Origin: an uncultured Mollicutes bacterium | Lineage (GTDB): Bacteria > Bacillota_I > Bacilli_A > ML615J-28 > CAG-313 | Assembly: GCA_900548675.1 (NCBI GenBank) | Contig: URLJ01000006.1 | Span: forward strand, 1-64,000 | Length of the DNA stretch: 64,000 nucleotides | Direction: 5' to 3' | In this document: piece by piece, positions 8,670 through 16,394 of the stretch | How the letters are laid out: each line of letters begins with the position of its first letter | Numbering within the stretch: position 1 is the first letter of the stretch | Notes under the pieces: model-generated | Databases searched by the model: none | The model's input: only the letters and a program-made list of their open reading frames with translations | What the model was told of the DNA's origin: nothing | Program-made: the position numbers and the translations under genes

Positions 8670-9593
8670 TTAAATTTTAAAATTATAATCAGCGAAGTGG
8701 CTGTAGTCTTTTTCTTCTTCGTAAAAATTAATTATTAAATCAAAACTGTAAAAGCTCGTTAAATTTAAAAAATCTTTATGAGGAATAATAACTAATGTTA
8801 ATTCATTATGTGGAATATTCATTAGGTCTTTTTCTTTTAATTTGGTATCTACATTATAAACTTTAATATTTTGGTTTTTAATAAAATTTATAAATTCTGT
8901 TGGGACATTTTCACAAGCAGCGATTAGCCCTTTTTTGGGTAACAAAAGATATTTGGAGAATAGTTCTTCATAAGAAAAATCACTAATTTTTTTTACGTAA
9001 TAAGAATGTTCTAATTCTTCATTATAACCATCTTTAAAATTATAAACGGCTAAATCAGCAAGTTTTAAAATATCGTTTTCTGAAAGATTTTTAATATCAC
9101 ACACCAAATCTTTTTTATTTTCTTGGGAAAATATTGATAATTCTGGTGTGTTATTTGTAGAGCCACCTACTAGAACAAATTTAGAAGATAACATTTTAAA
9201 ATAGCTATCACTAGTAGAGGTTAAAGTATTAGCATTTACAATATTAGGGTATATATATTCGTCTACTAACGCTTCAAGTTCTTTTGCATCTTTGGCTTTT
9301 AAAAGATTTAAATAAAAAGGTTTTGAATATTTATTACAAAACAAATCAATGATACGTTTTTGTTGTTTTTCCTTTTTGGAAAGGGGTACGGGATCGTATT
9401 TTCTCTTGCTGAAGGGAGTACATCGGATGATTCTAAAAAGGGTCAAGAGTGATGCATAAAAAAAATTAAATTTTTGATAGCATTCAATTGCATAATTAGA
9501 ACAACTAGGATAAAAATGACAATGACCTCTTCCAAAGAAATCTTTACTTTCTTGGTATTTTTTAATGAGTTTAATCGCTAATTTGTTTTTCAT
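8670..9593 (-). CDS. yidD: YidD membrane protein insertion factor with long C-terminal extension
   Basis: The first 80 residues are a clear YidD domain: CHFYPSCSNYA, then the RIIRCTPF block and YDPVP. YidD proteins assist YidC/Oxa1 insertion and normally have about 70-90 residues. Here about 220 more residues follow with no recognised family. They alternate predicted strands and helices, for example GLIAACENVPTEFINFIK and LTLVIIPHKDF, suggesting an alpha/beta fold. The start is set at 9593: the ATG at 9605 would lie at or before the transcription start, while GGTGA precedes ATG 9593. Confidence 0.85.
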   Translation of the reverse strand: MKNKLAIKLIKKYQESKDFFGRGHCHFYPSCSNYAIECYQKFNFFYASLLTLFRIIRCTPFSKRKYDPVPLSKKEKQQKRIIDLFCNKYSKPFYLNLLKAKDAKELEALVDEYIYPNIVNANTLTSTSDSYFKMLSSKFVLVGGSTNNTPELSIFSQENKKDLVCDIKNLSENDILKLADLAVYNFKDGYNEELEHSYYVKKISDFSYEELFSKYLLLPKKGLIAACENVPTEFINFIKNQNIKVYNVDTKLKEKDLMNIPHNELTLVIIPHKDFLNLTSFYSFDLIINFYEEEKDYSHFADYNFKI

Positions 9594-9609
9594 AATATTC
9601 ACCATTAGT

Positions 9610-9638
9610 ATTTTACCATTATTTCAATATTTTCTCAA
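9610..9638 (-). promoter_or_regulatory. Promoter of the yidD-fusion gene
   Basis: On the minus strand: TTGAGA, a 17-base spacer ending in TGG, and TAAAAT. The predicted start of transcription is near 9603, which supports translation from ATG 9593. Confidence 0.65.
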
Positions 9639-9681
9639 ATAGATTGTATAAATTACTATTTTTTAGAAAACAATATGAAAG

Positions 9682-10302
9682 ATGAAAACAAAATTTTTAA
9701 TTATAAGTCTAACTATTTTTAGTATTATAGTTTTTACAAAAATACTTTTAAGTTTACGTATTAAGTTAAGATTGTTAATAAATAACGATTACCTCATTCA
9801 AATAAAAATAGGTTTTTTTCAATACTTTAATATTACAAGTCAAAAAGAAGTATCGCGAAACATTTTTAAAACACTCGATGATTTCTTAGAAAATCCTATT
9901 ACTTCATATATCAAAATGCGGCGAAATACGACTTTTTTGAAAGTTGAAAAAGCTCATCTTTTAGATATCTTACATCACTTTAATTTAAGAAAAGTGACCT
10001 TAACCCCTTGTGTTAAATTACATAATGGGAATGCTAGTTTTATTTTATTTGGTTGGTATATTAATATATATTTAAAGTATCTTCTTGATAATTTGTTTCT
10101 TACTGCGAGTAGTGATGAATATTATCAAGTTACAATAGATTATGATAAAATATCAACAATTAAATTTGATTTATTATTTGATATCACGATAGGTAAACTT
10201 TTATTTGTTACGTTTAAAAACATTGATACAGTTTTTGATTTATTAAAAATAATAAAGGAGAATAAAAAGAATGATGAACAATCAAATTGTCGATTTACTT
10301 AA
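9682..10302 (+). CDS. DUF2953 (YtfI-like) membrane-anchored protein
   Basis: 206 residues with one N-terminal membrane helix (residues 4-25), then a beta-rich region and a mid-protein hydrophobic segment. It is placed in the DUF2953/YtfI family mainly because it directly precedes and overlaps a gerW (ytfJ) gene, as ytfI precedes ytfJ in Bacillus, and because size and topology match. The role is unknown; in Bacillus the pair is linked to sporulation. The ribosome site is weak. Base composition is like its neighbours. Confidence 0.6.
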   Translation: MKTKFLIISLTIFSIIVFTKILLSLRIKLRLLINNDYLIQIKIGFFQYFNITSQKEVSRNIFKTLDDFLENPITSYIKMRRNTTFLKVEKAHLLDILHHFNLRKVTLTPCVKLHNGNASFILFGWYINIYLKYLLDNLFLTASSDEYYQVTIDYDKISTIKFDLLFDITIGKLLFVTFKNIDTVFDLLKIIKENKKNDEQSNCRFT

Positions 10303-10657
10303 TGTATCGCTTGCGGGGATCAACGACATCGCTAATGTTAATGTTGTTATAGGGGATCCTCTAATACTTGATAATAAAATGGTTGTACCAGTTGCTAAAG
10401 TAAAGTGTAGTTTTGCAAGCGGAGGAATGGATCAAAAATATCACAAAGCAAATGAAAAAGATCCATATCCTTTTGGGGGAGCTACCGGTGGGATTATGAG
10501 TATCACGCCTGTTGCTTTTTTAGTATTTAGTAATGATGATGTGAAATTATTACATTTAGATGAAAATTCTCATCTTTATGAGAAATTGATAGATGATGGC
10601 TACAATATTATAAATGGCATAATAAAGAGAATGGATAAAGCAAATCTAGATAAATAA
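10271..10657 (+). CDS. gerW: GerW family sporulation protein (YtfJ)
   Basis: 128 residues. The family hallmark Gly-rich motif is present as FGGATGGIMSITPVAFLVF, with preceding VVPVAKVKCSFASGGMD and the following LLHLDENS. In Bacillus the protein is made in the forespore and is needed for normal germination responses. It overlaps the DUF2953 frame by 32 bases. AGGAG lies about 10 bases before ATG 10271; a second ATG follows at 10274. Together with sigE, sigG, spoIIGA and cotJ it supports endospore formation. A terminator follows directly. Confidence 0.9.
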   Translation: MMNNQIVDLLNVSLAGINDIANVNVVIGDPLILDNKMVVPVAKVKCSFASGGMDQKYHKANEKDPYPFGGATGGIMSITPVAFLVFSNDDVKLLHLDENSHLYEKLIDDGYNIINGIIKRMDKANLDK

Positions 10658-10664
10658 AGAAAAT

Positions 10665-10703
10665 AACCATTGTGAATAGCATTACTTTTCACGATGGTTT
10701 TTA
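10665..10703 (+). terminator. Rho-independent terminator after gerW
   Basis: AACCATTGTGAA and TTTTCACGATGGTT form a long, slightly imperfect stem around a short loop, followed by TTTT. Confidence 0.8.
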
Positions 10704-10752
10704 TATTGATAAAAAATAGAATATATTTCACAACAAAAATTGTCTTTTATGG

Positions 10753-10758
10753 TATAAT
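10753..10758 (+). promoter_or_regulatory. Extended -10 promoter of the BaiN-like gene
   Basis: TATGGTATAATAG about 40 bases upstream of the oxidoreductase start. No good -35 at 17 bases, so it relies on the TGG-extended -10 element. Confidence 0.6.
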
Positions 10759-10799
10759 AGATAAGTAAAATGCGGATTCTTTTTTTATTGAGGTGAAAG

Positions 10800-12047
10800 A
10801 TGAAAGAAGTAGTAGTAATAGGTGGTGGAGCTAGCGGATTATTTAGCGCCATAAACTTGAAAAAGATCTTACAAGAAAATGTCACTGTAACAGTTGTTGA
10901 ACGCCTAGAACGTGTCGGTAAAAAAATTCTCGCCACAGGGAATGGGCGTTGTAATTTCACAAATATGTTACTTAGTGAAAACAAATATAATAATCCTGCT
11001 TTCGTAAAAAGTGTCATTAAAAAATTTGATGCAAGTAGTACGATAGCTTATTTTAAAGAATTAGGGCTTTTAGAAAGAATCGATGCTGAGGGTCGAGTAT
11101 ATCCCGCATCGGAAATGGCAAGCTCACTTTTAGATGTTTTACGCTTAGAATGTAAGCGTCAAGGAATTATTGAAAAATGCAATTTTGATGTTAAAAAAAT
11201 TACCAAAACAGGAAATCGCTTTATCGTTGAGTCAACAAGGGGGCTACGTCTTAATTGTGATTACGTAATTTTAGCCGCTGGTGGTAAAGCTCAACAAGTT
11301 TTGGGTTCAAATGGAAGTGGTTATATTTTAGCGAAATCTCTTAAAGCGCACATTACGGATTTACATCCTGGTCTAGTTGGCGCTAGGGTTGACAGCGCTC
11401 AAATAAAAGGGTTAGATGGTGTAAGACAAAAAGGTGTCTTAAAACTTGTTGGCAAAAAGAATAAAAATGTCTATTTTGAAAAGCCTGGTGAAGTACAATT
11501 TAAAATGGATGGCCTATCAGGCATCGTCGTTATGGAAGCCATCAGCAAGTACGTTCATGAAAAAAACAAAAAAGGAAGTGGCAATTTCAATTTAGTTTTT
11601 GACTTGATGCCTGAGTTTGGTCCTGAAGAACTTTTACACTTCTTAGAAGAACGAACTAGAAAACTAAAAAATGAACCAAATGAAACACTTTTTGTAGGAC
11701 TATTCCATAAAATGTTTGGTACACATATCTTTAAGCGCTGCAAAATAGATTTAAATGGTTACATTTCTGATTTAACGCTTAGAGATTTACAAAGAATTGC
11801 ATCTGAAATAAAAAACATGGAATATGAAATTAAAGAACCATACTCATTTGATAGAGCACAAGTTACTATTGGAGGAATTGATATTAAAGATATTATTCCG
11901 GAAACTTTAGAACTTCGTAGTCAAGAAGGGGTTTATGTAACGGGAGAAATAATTGATATTGATGGTGAGTGTGGAGGATATAATCTACAGTGGGCTTGGT
12001 CTAGTGCCTATGTTGCCTCAACCGCACTAGCGATGCATATTAAATAA
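10800..12047 (+). CDS. BaiN/HI0933 family FAD-dependent oxidoreductase
   Basis: 415 residues, typical for the family. N-terminal dinucleotide-binding motif VVVIGGGASGLFSA (residues 4-17), the family signature ATGNGRCNFTN near residue 45, and the C-terminal FAD contacts TGEIIDIDGECGGYNLQWA. Members are flavoproteins of uncertain substrate; some reduce dehydro bile-acid intermediates, but most have no known role. The start follows GAGGTG. The next gene begins 12 bases downstream, so it is probably in one transcript with the ytxK-like gene and ackA. Confidence 0.9.
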   Translation: MKEVVVIGGGASGLFSAINLKKILQENVTVTVVERLERVGKKILATGNGRCNFTNMLLSENKYNNPAFVKSVIKKFDASSTIAYFKELGLLERIDAEGRVYPASEMASSLLDVLRLECKRQGIIEKCNFDVKKITKTGNRFIVESTRGLRLNCDYVILAAGGKAQQVLGSNGSGYILAKSLKAHITDLHPGLVGARVDSAQIKGLDGVRQKGVLKLVGKKNKNVYFEKPGEVQFKMDGLSGIVVMEAISKYVHEKNKKGSGNFNLVFDLMPEFGPEELLHFLEERTRKLKNEPNETLFVGLFHKMFGTHIFKRCKIDLNGYISDLTLRDLQRIASEIKNMEYEIKEPYSFDRAQVTIGGIDIKDIIPETLELRSQEGVYVTGEIIDIDGECGGYNLQWAWSSAYVASTALAMHIK

Positions 12048-12059
12048 GTGGTGTAGATT

Positions 12060-13085
12060 ATGGAACTTAATAACGATGTAATCAATAACTTTTCAGACAT
12101 TCTTGACGAAGCCGTTATGGTTTATTATAATGCTTTAAAATCAGAAACGGATGATGAGCGAAAAGAAGTTGAAAATGCTAATTATTTAACGTGTTTAACC
12201 GATGTAATAGATATCTTTCTTCATCTTGACAATCATCACTTATTTGATCTTGAAAAAGAAGAGTTAGAAAAATTATACAAATGCTTTGAAAAATTAGAAA
12301 ATATTAAAATTAATCAAGAAGAATTAAGAAAAGCTTTACTGTTCCTTGAAATAAAAGGGTTTAAGCAAATTCATTTTCCCCTTGACTTAATTACCCCTGA
12401 TGCGGTAGGTGTAATTTTTCAAACATTAATTGATGAAGTGTTAAAGAAAATGCTAAAGAATAAAAAACAAAAGTATACATTGCTAGATCCTAATTTTGGT
12501 AGTGGAAACCTTGCTTTTGTAATTGATAATTTTAGCGAGTATGATGCGGAAATATGGGGAATTGAAAATAATGAGTTGCTTTCCACATACGCTTGTAGTA
12601 AAGCAAACTTAATGATGAAAAACGCCACAATATATCATCAAGATGCATTAGACTTTTCGGCATTAAACGATAAACCCCTAATAGTGGTATCAGATATAGC
12701 AGGGTATGATGTAAAAGACATTAAACTCTTAGAAGAGGTTACTTACTTCCCTTATTTATTGATATATCATTTTTTAACTATTGCTGCTACAGGAAGTTAT
12801 TTTTTCTATCTTGTTGATACAAATTTCTTTAGTAAAAATGGTAGTGAAGTATTCAAAGAAAAAATAGCTCCTTATGTAGATATTAAAGCACTAGTAGTAT
12901 TGCCTAATAATTTCTTCTTAAATGATCCTAAAATGATATTAATACTAGAAAAAGTAAGTGATGGAAATAATATAAGAAGTCCAAAAACAAGCTTCGCGGC
13001 TAACGTATTTATGTTGCCATCTATAGCTAAAAAAGATAAATTTAAAGAAACAATTGAAAATATAAAAGCATATTTGGAGGATTAA
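12060..13085 (+). CDS. Class I SAM-dependent methyltransferase-like protein (YtxK-like)
   Basis: 341 residues with an N6-adenine methylase-like fold. The SAM-binding motif I appears as LDPNFGSGNLAFVI near residue 142. The catalytic (N/D)PPY motif is not seen; its place reads SDIAGYD near residue 210, so methylation activity is doubtful. The N-terminal 115 residues are helical. It ends two bases before ackA, the order seen for ytxK-ackA in Bacillus and lactic acid bacteria, which supports the assignment. The biological role is unproven. Confidence 0.75.
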   Translation: MELNNDVINNFSDILDEAVMVYYNALKSETDDERKEVENANYLTCLTDVIDIFLHLDNHHLFDLEKEELEKLYKCFEKLENIKINQEELRKALLFLEIKGFKQIHFPLDLITPDAVGVIFQTLIDEVLKKMLKNKKQKYTLLDPNFGSGNLAFVIDNFSEYDAEIWGIENNELLSTYACSKANLMMKNATIYHQDALDFSALNDKPLIVVSDIAGYDVKDIKLLEEVTYFPYLLIYHFLTIAATGSYFFYLVDTNFFSKNGSEVFKEKIAPYVDIKALVVLPNNFFLNDPKMILILEKVSDGNNIRSPKTSFAANVFMLPSIAKKDKFKETIENIKAYLED

Positions 13086-13087
13086 TA

Positions 13088-14323
13088 ATGCAAAAAATAA
13101 TGGTAGTTAACGCGGGAAGTTCATCATTAAAATTTCAAATGATTGAAATGCCTGAATCAAAAAATGAAAAACATGAACCAGTTGTTTTAATTGAAGGTAA
13201 TTTTGAAAGAATAGGAATTGAAAATCCAATTGTTTCTTATAAAATACCTGATGGAAATGGAAATACCCAAAAATTTGAAAAAAACCTTCCACTTCCAACC
13301 CATGCCAAAGCTGTAGAAGAATTAATGAGTATTTTAATTAATCATCATATCGTTTCTTCTTTAAGTGAAATTGCGGGAATTGGTCACCGAATCGTTCATG
13401 GTGGTGTTAATTTTACATCATCACGTGAAGTTACACCTAGTGTTATTGAGGAATTAAAAAGCGTAGTTGATTTAGCACCGCTTCATGGCCGTGCTCACTT
13501 AATGGGAATCGAAGGATTTAAAGCCGCTCTTCCTGACGCTTTCCAAGTAGTTGTGTTTGATACGGCTTTCCATCAAACGATGGCGGATGAAGCTTACATG
13601 TATGCAGTACCACTTGAATGGTATACAAAGCATAAAGTTCGTAAGTATGGTTTTCATGGAATTAGTCACCAATATGTTTCCCAAAAAGCTGCGCAATTTT
13701 TAGGAAAACCTGTAGAAGAACTTCGTTTAATAACAGCGCACATCGGCAATGGTGGTAGTTTATGTGCTGTAAAATATGGTAAGTGTGTCGATACATCAAT
13801 GGGCTTTACACCACTTGATGGAATCGTTATGGGTTCAAGAAGTGGTAGTATTGATCCAGCTGTTTTAGGATATATTTCCGAAAAAGAAAATATTGGACTT
13901 CATGATTTAATCGAAATCCTTAACAAAAAGTCAGGCTATTACGGATTAACAGGAAAATCAGATGCTCGCGATGTTCATAAACTTCAAAGAGAAGGTGATT
14001 ATCACGCTGATTTAGTTTTAAGAATGCAAGAAAAACGTATTGCCGATTATATTGGTAGTTATTTCGTTTATATGGGCGGGGTAGATGCAATAGTATTTAC
14101 AGCTGGTATTGGCGAAAAATCTCCAGAAACACGTGCTGCTGTCTGCAAGCGTTTAGAAGAAGCACTTGGTGTAGAAATTGATCTTGAAAAGAATCAAGTA
14201 CGTGGAGAACTTGCATGTATATCTAAACCAACATCAAAAATTAAAGTATTAGTTGTTCCTACTAACGAAGAACTTGTAATAGCTCGTGAAGTAGTGCGTT
14301 TAAAAGATGGTCTAACATTTTAA
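13088..14323 (+). CDS. ackA: Acetate kinase
   Basis: Converts acetyl phosphate and ADP to acetate and ATP (reversible), in overflow metabolism or fermentation. 411 residues. Signatures: VNAGSSSLKFQ at the N-terminus, GIGHRIVHGG near residue 97, AHIGNGGS near residue 218, and DTSMGFTPLDGIVMGSRSG, followed by ITAGIGE-type ADP contacts (FTAGIGEKSPETR). GGAGG lies 7 bases before ATG. It closes the operon and is followed by a strong terminator. No pta gene is present in the window. Confidence 0.97.
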   Translation: MQKIMVVNAGSSSLKFQMIEMPESKNEKHEPVVLIEGNFERIGIENPIVSYKIPDGNGNTQKFEKNLPLPTHAKAVEELMSILINHHIVSSLSEIAGIGHRIVHGGVNFTSSREVTPSVIEELKSVVDLAPLHGRAHLMGIEGFKAALPDAFQVVVFDTAFHQTMADEAYMYAVPLEWYTKHKVRKYGFHGISHQYVSQKAAQFLGKPVEELRLITAHIGNGGSLCAVKYGKCVDTSMGFTPLDGIVMGSRSGSIDPAVLGYISEKENIGLHDLIEILNKKSGYYGLTGKSDARDVHKLQREGDYHADLVLRMQEKRIADYIGSYFVYMGGVDAIVFTAGIGEKSPETRAAVCKRLEEALGVEIDLEKNQVRGELACISKPTSKIKVLVVPTNEELVIAREVVRLKDGLTF

Positions 14324-14336
14324 TAAAAATAATTTT

Positions 14337-14372
14337 AAAAGGTCTTTAATCTTATGATTAAAGGCCTTTTTT
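14337..14372 (+). terminator. Rho-independent terminator after ackA
   Basis: AAAAGGTCTTTAATC and GATTAAAGGCCTTTT form a 15-bp stem with one G-T pair and a TTATG-like loop, ending in T residues. Confidence 0.9.
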
Positions 14373-14435
14373 AGCATCTTTTAAAAAAAGTAAATAAAAC
14401 AGTCAAACGTAATATAAATGTGAAAGGAGTAAAAA

Positions 14436-16394
14436 ATGAAGAGAATACTTAAAAAATTAATTTTTATAATGGTGATGGTGCTATTTCTAAAACAATCACT
14501 TAGAGGTATTTTTCCTAAAGTATATGCTTTAGATGCAATAAACGATGATGTTATTGTTATTGATAAGAAAGTTAACATCATTAGTTATTTAGAAACTAAT
14601 GGTTATGAAATCATTGAAACTAATATTGATACTAACAAAACAGGAGATTATCTCATCAAATGCATGAAGCAAGGTATAACTTATATTAAGAAAATCATTG
14701 TTAAAGAAGAAGATGATTACTTTTGTAGTAATAAGTCATCAACAGAAGTGACTACAGGTAAAGCTGATAATGCGGTTATTAAAAGTACATATGAAACTGA
14801 AGATACGGTATATGTTTTATACGATAAATATTATAGTAATGATGGTGTAACCAAAATATCAACAGCTATTAAAGGGGTTAAAAATAACCAAAACACCGAT
14901 TATTATATACTTTATACTAGCACAAAACAAGACTTTAAGGATATTTTGATTGATAAAGACAATAACGTAGTTTTGTATTGTGGTTCTGTGGGAAATAGCT
15001 TAAATAGCAATGAAGAAGCCGTGTTTGGAGCTATACCATATAAAGAGTTCGAGAGTAAGAAATATTTTATGAGAGAATTAGATGGTGATAAAGAAGAAAG
15101 ATTTAATACAATTTGTAAAGCTCATAACTATTATTATTTTGGCGGTTATACCAAATCTACAACAGGTATTTTTGAAAATACCAAAAGAACTACTAAAGAT
15201 CCGATTATTATTTTAGTTAATCCAGACACATTTGAAATTCAGACAATTAAAACTTTTGATAACGATTTTAAATTAACTAAGGATGAAGAAATAGTAAAAA
15301 TAATTAATTATGATAATTATTTGTATTGTTTAATGAAAATAGATCAATATGAATATAGTATGCTTAAAATTGATTATTTTGGAAATTTGATTGATAAAAA
15401 GGATTATAAAGGTTTTTTATATGCGAAAGATCTTAAAATGGCTGTCTTTAATGAAAAATTATATTTGTTATTAGAAGCATATGACTATAAAATGCAGCAA
15501 CGTACGCAAACACTATATGAGGTACTAAACGATTGTACACTTAAGAAAAAAGATGTATATGCGGTTAAAGATACTAAGGCTGTAGATTTTAGAATAAATG
15601 AACTAGAAGAAATCACTTATCTTGTAATGGATAATGCTCATTCTAGTTATTATTTAGAACAACGAAGCATAAAAGGATTAGCGGTAAATATAAATTATCA
15701 AACAGATGTGGTTAGTGGAGTGACGGAGGTGGCGTTTGCATCCCTTAAATCAAATCAAGTATTTAAAGTAGTTACGTCTAATAATATTGGACTTGATTAT
15801 GTAAAAACTTTGTTAAAAAAACCAAGTGGTGATATTTGGATTAATGATGAAAAAACTACCCCATCAAAACTTTTTGGTGAAGAAGTAAATGAAAAATTAT
15901 TTGGTGAATATTTTGCGGCATACATCTATCAGGAAAATAATAGCGAACCTAAATTTTTTTATATTACCGAAAAAGCAACGCTTATTTTACCACAATTTGG
16001 CATTAAGGATGGTGAAGAGTATGATTTAAATTTACAGCTATTTTTCAATGGCGAAGCATTACTTAATAACATGAAAATTGAACAGGGACATCGAATAACT
16101 GAAGAAGGGGAGTACACCATTACTTTAAAAGGTCATAAAGGATTAATTAGTGAAGCTAAGTTTAAAGTTTTATCACTTGCTGTACCAATTAATAAGGATG
16201 AAACTACCCCAAAAAACAAAGTAGATGCAAAAGTGATAGAAAACGCTGAAACTCGCGACATCATAAAAGCCAATTGTACTTTACAAAATCAAAAAAATAC
16301 CCGGTCTCATAAGTTAACATGGTTATATGTCGTACCATTGGGGGTTTTAGTATTAAGTATAATAATCGCATTTAGAAAGGATTACACAAAGTGA
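14436..16394 (+). CDS. Exported protein of unknown function, C-terminally membrane-anchored
   Basis: 652 residues. A signal peptide or N-terminal anchor covers residues 2-30, and a single hydrophobic helix near residues 628-646 is followed by FRKDYTK, so the bulk should lie outside the cell. The middle repeats short beta segments with a Gly pair, such as VVLYCGSVG and YYYFGGYTKS, which hint at a beta-propeller. Near residues 535-560 a motif with FNGEA, GHRI and EEGEYTITL is shared with the next gene and resembles an Ig-like surface module. AAAGGAG precedes ATG. It ends in TGA overlapping the start of the next gene, so the two are translationally coupled. No known family was recognised. Confidence 0.8.
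   Translation: MKRILKKLIFIMVMVLFLKQSLRGIFPKVYALDAINDDVIVIDKKVNIISYLETNGYEIIETNIDTNKTGDYLIKCMKQGITYIKKIIVKEEDDYFCSNKSSTEVTTGKADNAVIKSTYETEDTVYVLYDKYYSNDGVTKISTAIKGVKNNQNTDYYILYTSTKQDFKDILIDKDNNVVLYCGSVGNSLNSNEEAVFGAIPYKEFESKKYFMRELDGDKEERFNTICKAHNYYYFGGYTKSTTGIFENTKRTTKDPIIILVNPDTFEIQTIKTFDNDFKLTKDEEIVKIINYDNYLYCLMKIDQYEYSMLKIDYFGNLIDKKDYKGFLYAKDLKMAVFNEKLYLLLEAYDYKMQQRTQTLYEVLNDCTLKKKDVYAVKDTKAVDFRINELEEITYLVMDNAHSSYYLEQRSIKGLAVNINYQTDVVSGVTEVAFASLKSNQVFKVVTSNNIGLDYVKTLLKKPSGDIWINDEKTTPSKLFGEEVNEKLFGEYFAAYIYQENNSEPKFFYITEKATLILPQFGIKDGEEYDLNLQLFFNGEALLNNMKIEQGHRITEEGEYTITLKGHKGLISEAKFKVLSLAVPINKDETTPKNKVDAKVIENAETRDIIKANCTLQNQKNTRSHKLTWLYVVPLGVLVLSIIIAFRKDYTK

Noticed and set aside
9644..9675. 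SigF-like promoter (GTATA, then GAAAACAATA) before the DUF2953-gerW pair
   Set aside because: The predicted transcription start would fall on the start codon, leaving no leader; one consensus base is also missing.
12060..13085. DNA adenine methyltransferase of a restriction-modification system
   Set aside because: The catalytic (N/D)PPY motif is absent, there is no restriction or specificity gene, and the ytxK-ackA gene order explains it.
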